Shown: one piece after another, positions 13,387 through 21,659 of the stretch
Position numbering within the stretch: position 1 is the stretch's first letter
How the letters are laid out: every line of letters begins with the position of its first letter
DNA from: Sulfurimonas sp.
GTDB taxonomy: Bacteria; Campylobacterota; Campylobacteria; Campylobacterales; Sulfurimonadaceae
Direction of reading: 5' to 3'
DNA length: 36,826 bases
Assembly: GCA_028687935.1 (NCBI GenBank)
Contig: JAQTZE010000019.1
Coordinates: forward strand, 1-36,826
The notes under the pieces: generated by a model
What the model was told of the DNA's origin: nothing
Databases searched by the model: none
What the model saw: the letters and a program-made list of their open reading frames with translations, nothing else
Position numbers and translations under genes: made by a program

Positions 13387-13717
13387 TTGTCACCTCCTCT
13401 ATATCATTACAACTAGATGATGTAGAGCAAGAGCCACATGCACTAGGATTGTCGTAGGTATTCCAGACATCTGCGGCAGATGGTGAGTATCCGTTTTCAA
13501 AGTTTTTATAGACGCTGATAAGTGCAAACTTATAAAAATCAAGGAGTTTATTCTCATCGAGAATATTTTGCTCTTTTGCTTTGTCTATCATCTCACCGTA
13601 CTTTTTCATGATATGAAAACGCTTCACATAGACAAGGCGCTCATCATATTCAAGGTCAAAAAAGTCAAAAAAATCTTCTGTATCTTTTAGTAGGGAAAAT
13701 TCTTCAAATCTGCTCAT
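13340..13717 (-). CDS. nifW: NifW, nitrogenase stabilising/protective protein
   Basis: 125 residues. SRFEEFSLLKDTEDFFDFFD and KRFHIMKKYGEMI with LISVYKNFENGYSPSAADVW match NifW. NifW associates with MoFe protein and protects it from oxygen. The frame is open to 13756, but the ATG at 13717 has AAGGAT upstream and starts at the conserved N terminus. The C terminus has a cysteine-rich tail (ACGSCSTSSSC) that is not typical and could bind a metal. Confidence 0.87.
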   Translation of the reverse strand: MSRFEEFSLLKDTEDFFDFFDLEYDERLVYVKRFHIMKKYGEMIDKAKEQNILDENKLLDFYKFALISVYKNFENGYSPSAADVWNTYDNPSACGSCSTSSSCNDIEEVTNGTHACASQPSLSFN

Positions 13718-13825
13718 GTTCAATCCTTTTAAAACTATTTGTAAATAAGGTTGCAATTCTCACTCTCAACCCCTTTGTATAAAAGCAAACAAATGCCACA
13801 AAAGCGTACATTTTTGTTTTGCTTT

Positions 13826-14344
13826 TTAAAGACCCATCTCAGCTTTGACCTGCGTAGCCCATTTCTCAATACGCTCAGCTGTGAGATCTTCTTGGTTGAT
13901 GTCATCTATAGCAAGCCCACAAAATTTGCCATTGCGCTCTGCAAAAGAGTATTTATATTTATAACTTTCTGTAGGCCAGTATCCATACTCTGTCTCTGCT
14001 CCGAGTTTTGTGAAAATATCTTTCATCTTTCCAAGCGCGCTGACAAACTCTTCAGGGTGACTCTCCTGATCTCCTGCACCGAAAAACGCAAGCTTTTTGC
14101 CACTCATATCAGGCTCATCGTTTTGCATCTCAAAGAGAGGATCTACCCAGTCACGCTGAAAATCGCCCTGTCCCCATGTGGAAGAGCCGATAAGTAAAAC
14201 ATCAAAGTCATCAAACTGCTCAATACCGTCAAAATCCTCTTCCATATTAATCAGTTCACTTCCTTCAAAAAGCTCATGCAGTGCTTCTGCCGCTTCTTGA
14301 GTCACTCCGCCGCTGCTGCCTACAAATATGCCTACGCTTGCCAT
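13826..14344 (-). CDS. Flavodoxin (NifF-like)
   Basis: 172 residues, long-chain type. The FMN phosphate loop is FVGSSGGVTQEAA (in place of the common GTxTGxT), with STWGQGDFQRDW and GAGDQESHPEEF as the other FMN loops. Within the nif operon it most likely reduces dinitrogenase reductase. The start at 14344 overlaps the previous stop (TAATG). The 108 nt between it and nifW contain no gene. Confidence 0.9.
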   Translation of the reverse strand: MASVGIFVGSSGGVTQEAAEALHELFEGSELINMEEDFDGIEQFDDFDVLLIGSSTWGQGDFQRDWVDPLFEMQNDEPDMSGKKLAFFGAGDQESHPEEFVSALGKMKDIFTKLGAETEYGYWPTESYKYKYSFAERNGKFCGLAIDDINQEDLTAERIEKWATQVKAEMGL

Positions 14345-14802
14345 TATTCGTCTCCCTTGATACATGGTTTGTACTGTTCATACGTTGCGAATGACTGAGC
14401 GAGGTATTTATCGCCCTCTTCATAAAGCTTCTCTATCGTTCTAAAACTAAAACGGTGTGCATCTTTAAAGTATTTATCCACAAGAACAATGCGCCCAGCG
14501 ATAACGATACAGCGACCAAAACCTTCATGGCTCATCTCCATGACGACATTACACATCACACCAGTTTTACGCTCAAACTGCAGTGCTACGGCTTTGAATA
14601 TCATCTTGATCTGACCGATAAGAATCTCATCAATATCTGCGATAATAGGAATCTCTTTTAAATCCTCTTTTGTCTTAACATAGATCTTTGTAAGTACCTC
14701 TTCATCACTGAGTCTTGACCAGTTTCCAAACTGATCTATCGCTCGTATCTGACGAATCAGCTCCTGCGTAAATGGACTTATCTCTTGTATTTCTGTACTC
14801 AT
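14344..14802 (-). CDS. NifX-associated nitrogen fixation protein (DUF269)
   Basis: 152 residues. ELIRQIRAIDQFGNWSRLSD, EIPIIADIDEI and the diagnostic MSHEGFGRCIVIAGRIVLVD with AHRFSFRTIEKL match the NifX-associated DUF269 family, found only beside nifX/nifN in diazotrophs. Exact biochemical role not established; probably cofactor trafficking. Confidence 0.9.
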   Translation of the reverse strand: MSTEIQEISPFTQELIRQIRAIDQFGNWSRLSDEEVLTKIYVKTKEDLKEIPIIADIDEILIGQIKMIFKAVALQFERKTGVMCNVVMEMSHEGFGRCIVIAGRIVLVDKYFKDAHRFSFRTIEKLYEEGDKYLAQSFATYEQYKPCIKGDE

Positions 14803-14811
14803 TCTTATTCC

Positions 14812-15267
14812 TTATTCTGCTGACCAGCGTGCTATACGCGGGTCTTCATTTGTCTCTATATTCATTATTTTTTTCACCCACGGCGGAGGATTGCCGTTGA
14901 TCATCTCTACGAGTTCAGAGAGGATATCTTCTATCTTGCGATCTTCCTCAGCTTTCATAGGGTTGATGCCGCCACGGATCACTTTTGCTGCTGCTGTACC
15001 GCCGATAGATTCGCAGTACATGATATTGATCCCTGCAAGTGCTTTGACTTTGAAGTCTGTCTTATCATCGCCTTCCATCTCAGATGTATCTGTTTTGACC
15101 ACTCCGCTTAGAGCAAAGCCATCTTTTGATAGATCATAAACTACGAACTCTTTTGCACCGCCAAAGTGTGCGTTTACTGTTTGCATATCTTTTGTTGCAA
15201 AGGCAACTTTCATTGCGTTTTGTAGAGAAGACGCACCCTGTACCGTTATTTTTGTAGATTCACCCAT
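14812..15267 (-). CDS. nifX: NifX, FeMo-cofactor carrier
   Basis: 151 residues from the ATG at 15267. KVAFATKDMQTVNAHFGGAK, IMYCESIGGTAAAKVIRGGI and NPPPWVKKIM are NifX hallmarks; NifX binds and shuttles NifB-co/VK-cluster to NifEN. An ATG two codons earlier (15273) is only 3 nt from GAGG, so the second ATG, 9 nt away, is preferred. 9-nt gap to the DUF269 gene. Confidence 0.9.
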   Translation of the reverse strand: MGESTKITVQGASSLQNAMKVAFATKDMQTVNAHFGGAKEFVVYDLSKDGFALSGVVKTDTSEMEGDDKTDFKVKALAGINIMYCESIGGTAAAKVIRGGINPMKAEEDRKIEDILSELVEMINGNPPPWVKKIMNIETNEDPRIARWSAE

Positions 15268-15289
15268 GATCATTTACCTCTTCATCAAT

Positions 15290-16606
15290 TTAATGTTTTT
15301 CGTGTTTAACAACTCTAAGCGCATTTGCCACTTCAAAAAGAAAATATGTACTCCCTTCATAAAGTTGGTCGTTCTTGAGCTGATTGCCAAGCTCTTCATA
15401 ATTTGGAAAACCTCTGAGCATCAATGCCGTATGTTTCTCTTGCATATGCAACAATTGTTCTGCATGAAAATTACTGATGACAAGGTCTGCTTTTGCAAAA
15501 TATTTCACTGCATCTTCAAGGTCTCCGACAAAAACATTCGCTGCGTTTATGCTCTCTAAAACAGTAGAGTAGTTTGTAGCAATCACCGCATCTACACTCC
15601 CTCCGACACTCTGGATAAGCTCGCACATTCCCACGCACATATCAGGCTCACCCGTGATGACAAAGTGTGATGAACCAATCAAAAAGTGACTATCAAGCAT
15701 CGCATCTTGAAGTCTTCCTCTCCAACGTTTAGTAAGTGCATTTGGCTGCGTTTGTCGTATTTGCATCAGAAGTGCGACAAAATTGTCGTTTGCCTCTTGT
15801 CCCATAAGGTGATTAAAGTGTGCGTGTTTGATCGCTGCGTTTTTCTCAAGCAGCGCTTTGGCTGCGATATTCATAGAAGCACCGATAGTGATAACATACT
15901 CACAATCTCCAAGTCCCACGATATCTTCTATACTTATTGCACCCGTTCCGAGTTTGCCCTGCCCTTCACTGAGATAGCCATCAAGTGAAGTGGAGAGATC
16001 CGGAAGTGCCAAGGTAGTACAGCCAAAACTCTCACAAAGCTCTTTGATCTTCTCCACTTCTATAGGCTGCATACTTACATGCGGCAGCAGAAGGATTTTG
16101 GAGGCCTTTGTCTGCGCAGATGGTTTTGTGTGTTGCGCTATAAGTGCCTTTGCAGTCAAAGCCCAGCCGCTCTCCATTCCCCCCTCATAATCAGGAGTAT
16201 TGACATAACAGTAGGGTATCTCGATATGCATCCCGACACTTCGCACATCATCGCCTTTTGTCTCTGTGAGTCCTGTCGTATGCAGTCCAATGAGTTCAGG
16301 CAAAAGTGTTTTGTTCTTTTGCGTAATGTTCTCTATCGCCATCAAAATGGAGTAATCTCCACCATCCAAAACCGCAGTAATATCACTCACCGAAGTGTTG
16401 TACATGGCTATAGGCTCGTTGAAGTGGCGTGTATAAAAGACCTTTGTATACGAAGCGCATCCTTGTGAAGCGTGCATAAGCGGAAGGCAGTTTTTTATCC
16501 CCATAAACGCAAGCGCCGCACCCATAGGTTGGGAATGTTTGATAGGATTGACCTGAAGTGGTTTATGCTCTTTTTTTGAGAGTTCTATTTTAGTTTGCGT
16601 TTGCAT
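15290..16606 (-). CDS. nifN: NifN, FeMo-cofactor scaffold beta subunit
   Basis: 438 residues. NPIKHSQPMGAALAFMGIKN and PLMHASQGCASYTKVFYTRH are the NifN/NifK-type N terminus with its cluster cysteine. With NifE it forms the heterotetramer on which FeMo-cofactor is finished. The start at 16606 overlaps the nifE stop (TAATG), so translation is coupled. Three AAACGCAG octamers (15541, 15746, 15835) lie in the 3' third. Confidence 0.93.
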   Translation of the reverse strand: MQTQTKIELSKKEHKPLQVNPIKHSQPMGAALAFMGIKNCLPLMHASQGCASYTKVFYTRHFNEPIAMYNTSVSDITAVLDGGDYSILMAIENITQKNKTLLPELIGLHTTGLTETKGDDVRSVGMHIEIPYCYVNTPDYEGGMESGWALTAKALIAQHTKPSAQTKASKILLLPHVSMQPIEVEKIKELCESFGCTTLALPDLSTSLDGYLSEGQGKLGTGAISIEDIVGLGDCEYVITIGASMNIAAKALLEKNAAIKHAHFNHLMGQEANDNFVALLMQIRQTQPNALTKRWRGRLQDAMLDSHFLIGSSHFVITGEPDMCVGMCELIQSVGGSVDAVIATNYSTVLESINAANVFVGDLEDAVKYFAKADLVISNFHAEQLLHMQEKHTALMLRGFPNYEELGNQLKNDQLYEGSTYFLFEVANALRVVKHEKH

Positions 16607-17967
16607 TACACCATCTCCCATGGAGCTTTTTTGGAAACATTGGCAAAGACGGGATTTGCAAAGGCGTATTTGAGATCTTCTGCAAGATTGAGCAGTCCAT
16701 GATAACCGCCGTAGCTCACTTTTTTCTCTTGATTGACATCGATAAAAGATATCTTTTTCTTGATAGCCGTATAGAGACTGCGTCCGCCTGCAAGGAGAAT
16801 ATGCGCGCCGCGTTCATCGATGATTTTTGATTGTTCGGATGCCGGAGCTTTCATGAGTATGCCCGTAGGTCCGAGATACTCTTTGGCTTTTTCTATATCA
16901 TCTTCGGTTGATTTGCGGATAGAGGTTGCAACTACTTCGATGCCCAAATCTTGCAAGCCTGAAGCTATCGACCAGGCTTTATTTCCGCCTGTGTTGAGGA
17001 CTGCTTTTTTGCCTGCAAAGAGTTTTTGATAGGGGAGCAGTTTTGCTTGAAGTATCGCTTCTTCTTCTGCGATAACTTTTTTTGCACGCTCGATAAGTTC
17101 CCCGTCGCCAAGTGCGTTTACAATCTCCATGATGGCGAAACTCGTGTCGCGTTTGCCATAAAATGAGACAGAAACCCATGGAATATCGTAGCGCTCTTGC
17201 ATCTTTCTACAAAGCGTCACAAGAGATTTTGCGCAGACGATGACATTGAGCTTGGCTCGATGTGCCGTGCGAATATCGCTCACGCGTCCATCACCGCTCA
17301 TGGAGCTCAGCACGCGAATGCCTATCTTCTCAAAGATTGGAAGATACTGCCACATATCACCCGTTACATTGTAGTCGCCTATAAGATTGATATCATAAGG
17401 CGTTGTAAACGCAGGCTCTTTTGTGCCGATGAGACGCTCTAAAACCGCTTCACCTGCTATGCGTGAACCGAGGTTTTTCCCACCGACAAATCCTGGAGCA
17501 TGGACGGGAACTATTGGGACTCCATGTTTTTGGCTTGCGAGTTTGCAGGTCATATCGATATCATCGCCGACCATCGCCGTGACACAGGTCGAGTAGACGA
17601 AGATGGCTTCTGGTTTGTAATGGAGCATGATATACGCGATGGAGTCATCAAGGCGTTTATCGCCACCAAAGATGACATCATTTGTCGTGATGCCCGTTGT
17701 AAAACCCATCACTGTGTGGTTGCGCCCTTTATAGGAAGTAAGCGTCTCTCTCGTCTCCCAAGAAGCACCCAGACAAGTCTGCGGACCATGAACGAGATGC
17801 ACGGCATCCGCATAAGGAAAAAGCGAGATTTGCGCACCATCAAAGGCGCAGCCTCCCGCCGCCATTCCAGGCTTTGGAGCGTCACAGCCTGCTCCTGGTT
17901 TTTTATCTTTTGAGTGTGAACAGGCACTTTCGTTCATCAGCTCTTTTATCTTGGCACGATTGACCAT
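16606..17967 (-). CDS. nifE: NifE, FeMo-cofactor scaffold alpha subunit
   Basis: 453 residues. CAFDGAQISLFPYADAVHLV, HGPQTCLGASWETR and YSTCVTAMVGDDIDMTC contain the NifE/NifD-type cluster cysteines. First gene of the operon. Two ATGs stand in tandem; the one at 17967 is 6 nt from AAGGAG and is preferred over 17970. nifH, nifD, nifK and nifB are not in this window. Confidence 0.94.
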   Translation of the reverse strand: MVNRAKIKELMNESACSHSKDKKPGAGCDAPKPGMAAGGCAFDGAQISLFPYADAVHLVHGPQTCLGASWETRETLTSYKGRNHTVMGFTTGITTNDVIFGGDKRLDDSIAYIMLHYKPEAIFVYSTCVTAMVGDDIDMTCKLASQKHGVPIVPVHAPGFVGGKNLGSRIAGEAVLERLIGTKEPAFTTPYDINLIGDYNVTGDMWQYLPIFEKIGIRVLSSMSGDGRVSDIRTAHRAKLNVIVCAKSLVTLCRKMQERYDIPWVSVSFYGKRDTSFAIMEIVNALGDGELIERAKKVIAEEEAILQAKLLPYQKLFAGKKAVLNTGGNKAWSIASGLQDLGIEVVATSIRKSTEDDIEKAKEYLGPTGILMKAPASEQSKIIDERGAHILLAGGRSLYTAIKKKISFIDVNQEKKVSYGGYHGLLNLAEDLKYAFANPVFANVSKKAPWEMV

Positions 17968-18003
17968 CATCTACTCCTTTGGAGTGTAAGTTAGAAGAAC
18001 TTT

Positions 18004-18019
18004 TGCAAGTTTTGTTCTA
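18004..18019 (-). promoter_or_regulatory. Candidate sigma-54 promoter of the nif operon
   Basis: Minus strand TAGAACAAAACTTGCA: the -12 TTGCA is perfect and the spacing exact, but the -24 GG is AG. Lies 36 nt upstream of the nifE start. The only other site of this form that I noticed is at 74-89. Confidence 0.45.
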
Positions 18020-18060
18020 GAGGAGTAATATAGGTCCATTTTTAGGGCTATAATTGTGTT

Positions 18061-18690
18061 ATGAAAAAATATATACTCTTTGATAATGACGGCGTTTTAG
18101 TAGAGACAGAGAAGTGGTACTATCGTGCAAACGTAGAAGTACTCAAACTCCTTGGCATAGAGATAAGTGATGAGCGCTACCGTGAGATCATGATAAACGG
18201 GCAAAGTGCGCTTATGCTTGCAGAGGAGATGGGATATGATAAGCAGAGCGTAGAGCACTATCGCGAGAAACGCAACGAACTCTATCAGCACTATATCCGT
18301 ACAGAAGATGTAGAGATACAAGGGGTTGCAGAGGTGCTTGATGCGCTCAAAGAACGTTATAGAATGGGTATTGTCACCTCAGCGAGACGCGAAGATTTTG
18401 AGCTTATCCATGCACAAGGAAGGCTGACAAAACATATGGAGTTTGTACTTTGTTCTAAAGAGTATAAACGCTCCAAACCGCATCCAGATCCTTATCTTGA
18501 AGGACTTGCACGTTTTGGAGGTGAAAAAGAAGAGGCTATTATCGTAGAAGATTCTGGTCGGGGACTGCGTTCTGCCCTAAACGCAGGGATAGAGTGTGTC
18601 ATCGTACACAATGAGTTTACTCTCTCGCATGATTTTAGCGGTGCAACACATCGTATCGGCTCGTTGGCTGAGCTGGAAAAACTCTTGTAA
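18061..18690 (+). CDS. HAD-superfamily phosphatase (phosphoglycolate phosphatase-like)
   Basis: 209 residues. Motif I LFDNDGVLVETE (nucleophile and acid Asp), motif II IVTSARRED, motif III lysine and SKPHPDPYLEGL, motif IV IIVEDSGRGLRSA. The four-helix cap between motifs I and II marks HAD subfamily IA (phosphoglycolate phosphatase, beta-phosphoglucomutase). Substrate not predictable. Divergent from nifE with only 93 nt between. Confidence 0.85.
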   Translation: MKKYILFDNDGVLVETEKWYYRANVEVLKLLGIEISDERYREIMINGQSALMLAEEMGYDKQSVEHYREKRNELYQHYIRTEDVEIQGVAEVLDALKERYRMGIVTSARREDFELIHAQGRLTKHMEFVLCSKEYKRSKPHPDPYLEGLARFGGEKEEAIIVEDSGRGLRSALNAGIECVIVHNEFTLSHDFSGATHRIGSLAELEKLL

Positions 18691-18708
18691 AAGAGTTTTA
18701 GCGGCTAT

Positions 18709-19383
18709 CTAGTGTTTTCTGTTACGTCCTACTATCATTCCAGAGACGACCTCTTCTCTAAAAATTTTAGCTACTTTTTCACTCTTTGGTGCAGGCATCA
18801 CAACATCAAACTCTTTTTCAAGAGTAGCAATTGCCTGTTTGGAGTTGAGACTCATCCAAAGTACCGTATCATTTTTATAACTTACATTTACTGCGTTTTT
18901 AAGAGCTGTGTTAAAACTCGGTTTTGAAGCTATCACATGTATATAGACCTTACCAGAAGGCATTGTGCAGGATTGTAGCTTTTGTTCAACTTGCAACTCC
19001 CCTGCTTGAATCTTAGAGAGTATAGATGTATAAAGCTCATCCACTTTTTCTTTATCGATCCCTTGGGATGTACGTGAAAAATTATCGAGTTTTTCTCTCA
19101 CTTGTGCTTGTATCTGTTTTGAGATTTGTATGCGACCATCATCGATAGCCATTTTGATTGCTTGAGCTTTATCAGCTCCAGCGATCTTTGCAATACCTAC
19201 ACTTGCATATGCGTCTGCTACCTCAGGTTTGCAGATCCAAGGAGATACGCTGATACCCTCTTGCATACATTCAGATTGCACTTGTGTCGCTGCTGCAGCA
19301 GGAGCAGAAATGCTTGAACAGCCCCCAAACAGAGCGAGCAAAACAGCCGAAGCTGCAAAATAAAAAATGTTCTTATGTATCAC
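18709..19383 (-). CDS. LPP20-type lipoprotein
   Basis: 224 residues from a GTG start at 19383 (AAGGAG 6 nt upstream). The signal peptide FYFAASAVLLALFGGC ends in a lipobox-like GGC. The mature part has AYASVGIAKIAGADKAQAIK and IQAQVREKLDNF as in the LPP20 family of Campylobacterota surface lipoproteins. The frame is open upstream to 19572 but that stretch has no lipoprotein signal at its start and overlaps the divergent promoter region. Confidence 0.75.
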   Translation of the reverse strand: MIHKNIFYFAASAVLLALFGGCSSISAPAAAATQVQSECMQEGISVSPWICKPEVADAYASVGIAKIAGADKAQAIKMAIDDGRIQISKQIQAQVREKLDNFSRTSQGIDKEKVDELYTSILSKIQAGELQVEQKLQSCTMPSGKVYIHVIASKPSFNTALKNAVNVSYKNDTVLWMSLNSKQAIATLEKEFDVVMPAPKSEKVAKIFREEVVSGMIVGRNRKH

Positions 19384-19546
19384 AAGAGACTCCTTTAAAA
19401 TAATATTGGAATTGTATCCAAGAGATTTCAAAATCGCTACAAAAAATCTCACAAAATTTTCTATATAAATAGTTCTCTCTTTTATCTCTAAATTATCAAA
19501 CTCTTTATAGAATCTCCTATGCATATTGCACTCTAAAGGAAAAGAT

Positions 19547-20362
19547 ATGAACCTAGAAATGCCAAAGATCATCTACGGAACTGCGTGGAAGAAAGAAAAA
19601 ACTGCTGCGTTAGTCGTACAGGCTGTAGAAGCTGGGTTTCGCGCTATCGATACAGCCTGCCAACCCAAGCACTATTTTGAAGCTGGCGTGGGAGATGCTC
19701 TGGCTATTTTACAGACAAAAGGGTTCAAACGCAGCGATATCTTTGTGCAGACAAAATTCACTCCCCTTACAGGACAAGACCCAAACGCAATCCCTTATGA
19801 TAAAAACGCAGCCCTAAAGGTGCAAGTAGCGGAGTCATTTAAAGTGTCAAAGAAAAATCTTCAGACGGATTATGTAGATTCACTTGTGCTTCATTCGCCT
19901 CTATTTCCTTTTGCAAAACTGCTAGAAGTCTGGAGAGCAATGGAGCTTTTGCAGATAAACGCAGAGGTTTTGCAGCTTGGTATCAGCAACTGTTATGATC
20001 TCAAACTCCTACAAAGACTCTACGAAGAGGCGCAGATAAAACCATCTGTCGTACAAAACAGATTCTACTCAGATACAGAGTACGACAAAGAGATACGAAA
20101 ATGGTGTTTGGAAAAAAAGATACGCTACCAAAGTTTCTGGACGCTGAGTGCAAATCCACAGCTCTTAGCAAGTAAAACAATAATCAAACTCGCCCTCAAA
20201 TACAAAAAAAGCGAAGCACAGATACTCTTTAACTATCTCCACAGCCAAGGTGTCACACCCCTTAGCGGCACAACTTCGGCAGAACATATGCAAGAGGATT
20301 TATCTGCTTTTGATTTTCTCATGAGTGATGAGGAGAAACGCAGTATAAACGAGCTTTTATAA
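19547..20362 (+). CDS. Aldo/keto reductase
   Basis: 271 residues. The catalytic tetrad can be followed: Asp in FRAIDTA, Tyr in KHYFEAGVG, Lys in FVQTKFTP, His in SLVLHSP; the NADPH-binding part is near LSGTTSAEHM. Reduces aldehydes or ketones; natural substrate unknown. Start at 19547 after AAAGGA. Contains four AAACGCAG octamers. Confidence 0.88.
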   Translation: MNLEMPKIIYGTAWKKEKTAALVVQAVEAGFRAIDTACQPKHYFEAGVGDALAILQTKGFKRSDIFVQTKFTPLTGQDPNAIPYDKNAALKVQVAESFKVSKKNLQTDYVDSLVLHSPLFPFAKLLEVWRAMELLQINAEVLQLGISNCYDLKLLQRLYEEAQIKPSVVQNRFYSDTEYDKEIRKWCLEKKIRYQSFWTLSANPQLLASKTIIKLALKYKKSEAQILFNYLHSQGVTPLSGTTSAEHMQEDLSAFDFLMSDEEKRSINELL

Positions 20363-20384
20363 ACGCAAGACTCTCTCGTAGCAG

Positions 20385-21062
20385 TTACTTTAAAACCTCG
20401 TTTTTGAGGGTTTTTAGTAGGACTTTGTAGGTGTAGCGCTTGAAGATATACTCTTTTGCATTGAAGAGTGTTTCAAACATAATCTTCCACAAAGTTGAAA
20501 AATTTTCATCCCCTCTGACACTACAAAGTTGCTCTTGCATTTGAGAGTCCAATTCACTGAGTGCTCGCGCATGGCTGACATAGGCTTTGAGTATTGCATA
20601 ATCGATGCCGACTTCTTGAAAAGATTGTACAAGTCTCACCAAAGAAGCCTCTTTGTCTGTAAAATCATTCTCACTGAGAGGAACTAAAATACCGTCATGT
20701 AAAAGTTCATTTAAAAACGCAGCTTCGATATTACAGTGCTGCATAAACGCCTCTTTTGTGTAGTGGATGGCATCTTTTGGGATGGAACTGAGTGTATTCA
20801 TAAGCGGTTCAAGCATCACAGAAGAGCTTGAAAGAGACTGATTTTTACTGCGCAGGGCATCTTTTATCTGCTCATTTGAGCTCCCGATTTCCTCTTGCAT
20901 ATATCTGATGTACTTTATAAGTTCAATATGTTCATCTCTATATCTATGCACATTTGCTTTGAGTTTTATCGCTTGAGGAAGCAGCCCCTCTCTAATATAA
21001 TAAAGTATAGTAGACTTCGGTACACCCGTGGCCGCAACAAGCTCTGATATTTTATACTCCAC
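20385..21062 (-). CDS. MerR-family transcriptional regulator
   Basis: 225 residues. N-terminal winged helix (YKISELVAATGVPKSTILYY, REGLLP) with the MerR pattern, then a long helical C-terminal sensor without the metal cysteines of MerR/CueR. Probably binds the 23-bp palindrome at 21111-21133. Ligand unknown. Confidence 0.8.
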   Translation of the reverse strand: MEYKISELVAATGVPKSTILYYIREGLLPQAIKLKANVHRYRDEHIELIKYIRYMQEEIGSSNEQIKDALRSKNQSLSSSSVMLEPLMNTLSSIPKDAIHYTKEAFMQHCNIEAAFLNELLHDGILVPLSENDFTDKEASLVRLVQSFQEVGIDYAILKAYVSHARALSELDSQMQEQLCSVRGDENFSTLWKIMFETLFNAKEYIFKRYTYKVLLKTLKNEVLK

Positions 21063-21110
21063 AGCACTCTCTTTTTTAATATTTTTGTAAGAATTGTACC
21101 CTATAATTTG

Positions 21111-21133
21111 AACGTTAAGTTTAACTTAACGTT
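21111..21133. promoter_or_regulatory. Perfect 23-bp palindrome, probable MerR-type operator
   Basis: AACGTTAAGTT-T-AACTTAACGTT: 11-nt perfect arms around one base, 48 bp upstream of the MerR gene and 72 bp upstream of the DsrE-like gene. Could control either or both divergent genes. Confidence 0.7.
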
Positions 21134-21205
21134 TTAGAATAAAAAAAATAAGAGAATAAAATGGCATATATACAATCTATACAGATGCATTGAGAGGGTA
21201 AATTC

Positions 21206-21577
21206 ATGATACATAAATTCTATCTACTTCTACTCCTCTCTTCTCTCGCTCAAGCGCATGAGTACAAAGCTGTCTTTGATTGCAGTTCAGATGATGCAAA
21301 ATATATACTGAGTCGTATGATGCTCCTAGAAAAAACCATCACAATGATTGAAAAAGATGAAGAGCGTGCAAAGTTTGCATTAACGCTTCACGGCGGATGT
21401 GTTGCGATGGTCTCAAAAAGTTATGAGGATATGACGCCTGATGATGAGTTAGTCTATGTATCAAAAGCTCAAGAGACGATCAAAAGACTCGCAGAAGAGA
21501 AAAATGTCACTATAGTTGCCTGCGCTATGTCCCTGAAATCCAATGCAATCGCCAAAGGATGTTGTAGCTTTTGTTAA
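21206..21577 (+). CDS. Periplasmic DsrE/DsrF-like protein
   Basis: 123 residues with a signal peptide (FYLLLLLSSLAQAH, cleavage after AQA). The rest follows the DsrE/F fold: YKAVFDCSSDDAKYILSR, FALTLHGGCVAMV, VTIVACAMSLKS. Cysteines in positions likely to handle sulfur or persulfide (VACAMS, GCCSFC). DsrE-like proteins act in sulfur relay; periplasmic forms are common in sulfur-oxidising Campylobacterota. Role inferred from the family only. Confidence 0.7.
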   Translation: MIHKFYLLLLLSSLAQAHEYKAVFDCSSDDAKYILSRMMLLEKTITMIEKDEERAKFALTLHGGCVAMVSKSYEDMTPDDELVYVSKAQETIKRLAEEKNVTIVACAMSLKSNAIAKGCCSFC

Positions 21578-21659
21578 AATTTCAAAAAACAGTTTTTTAG
21601 ACACTATAAAATATCAAAACTCTGGCTATGCCTTAATGCCCCTAGAATAGGAATATACA

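Noticed and set aside
13772..13790. TGGCATTTGTTTGCTT as a sigma-54 promoter before nifW
   Set aside because: The GG and GC are only 9 nt apart, where sigma-54 needs exactly 10.
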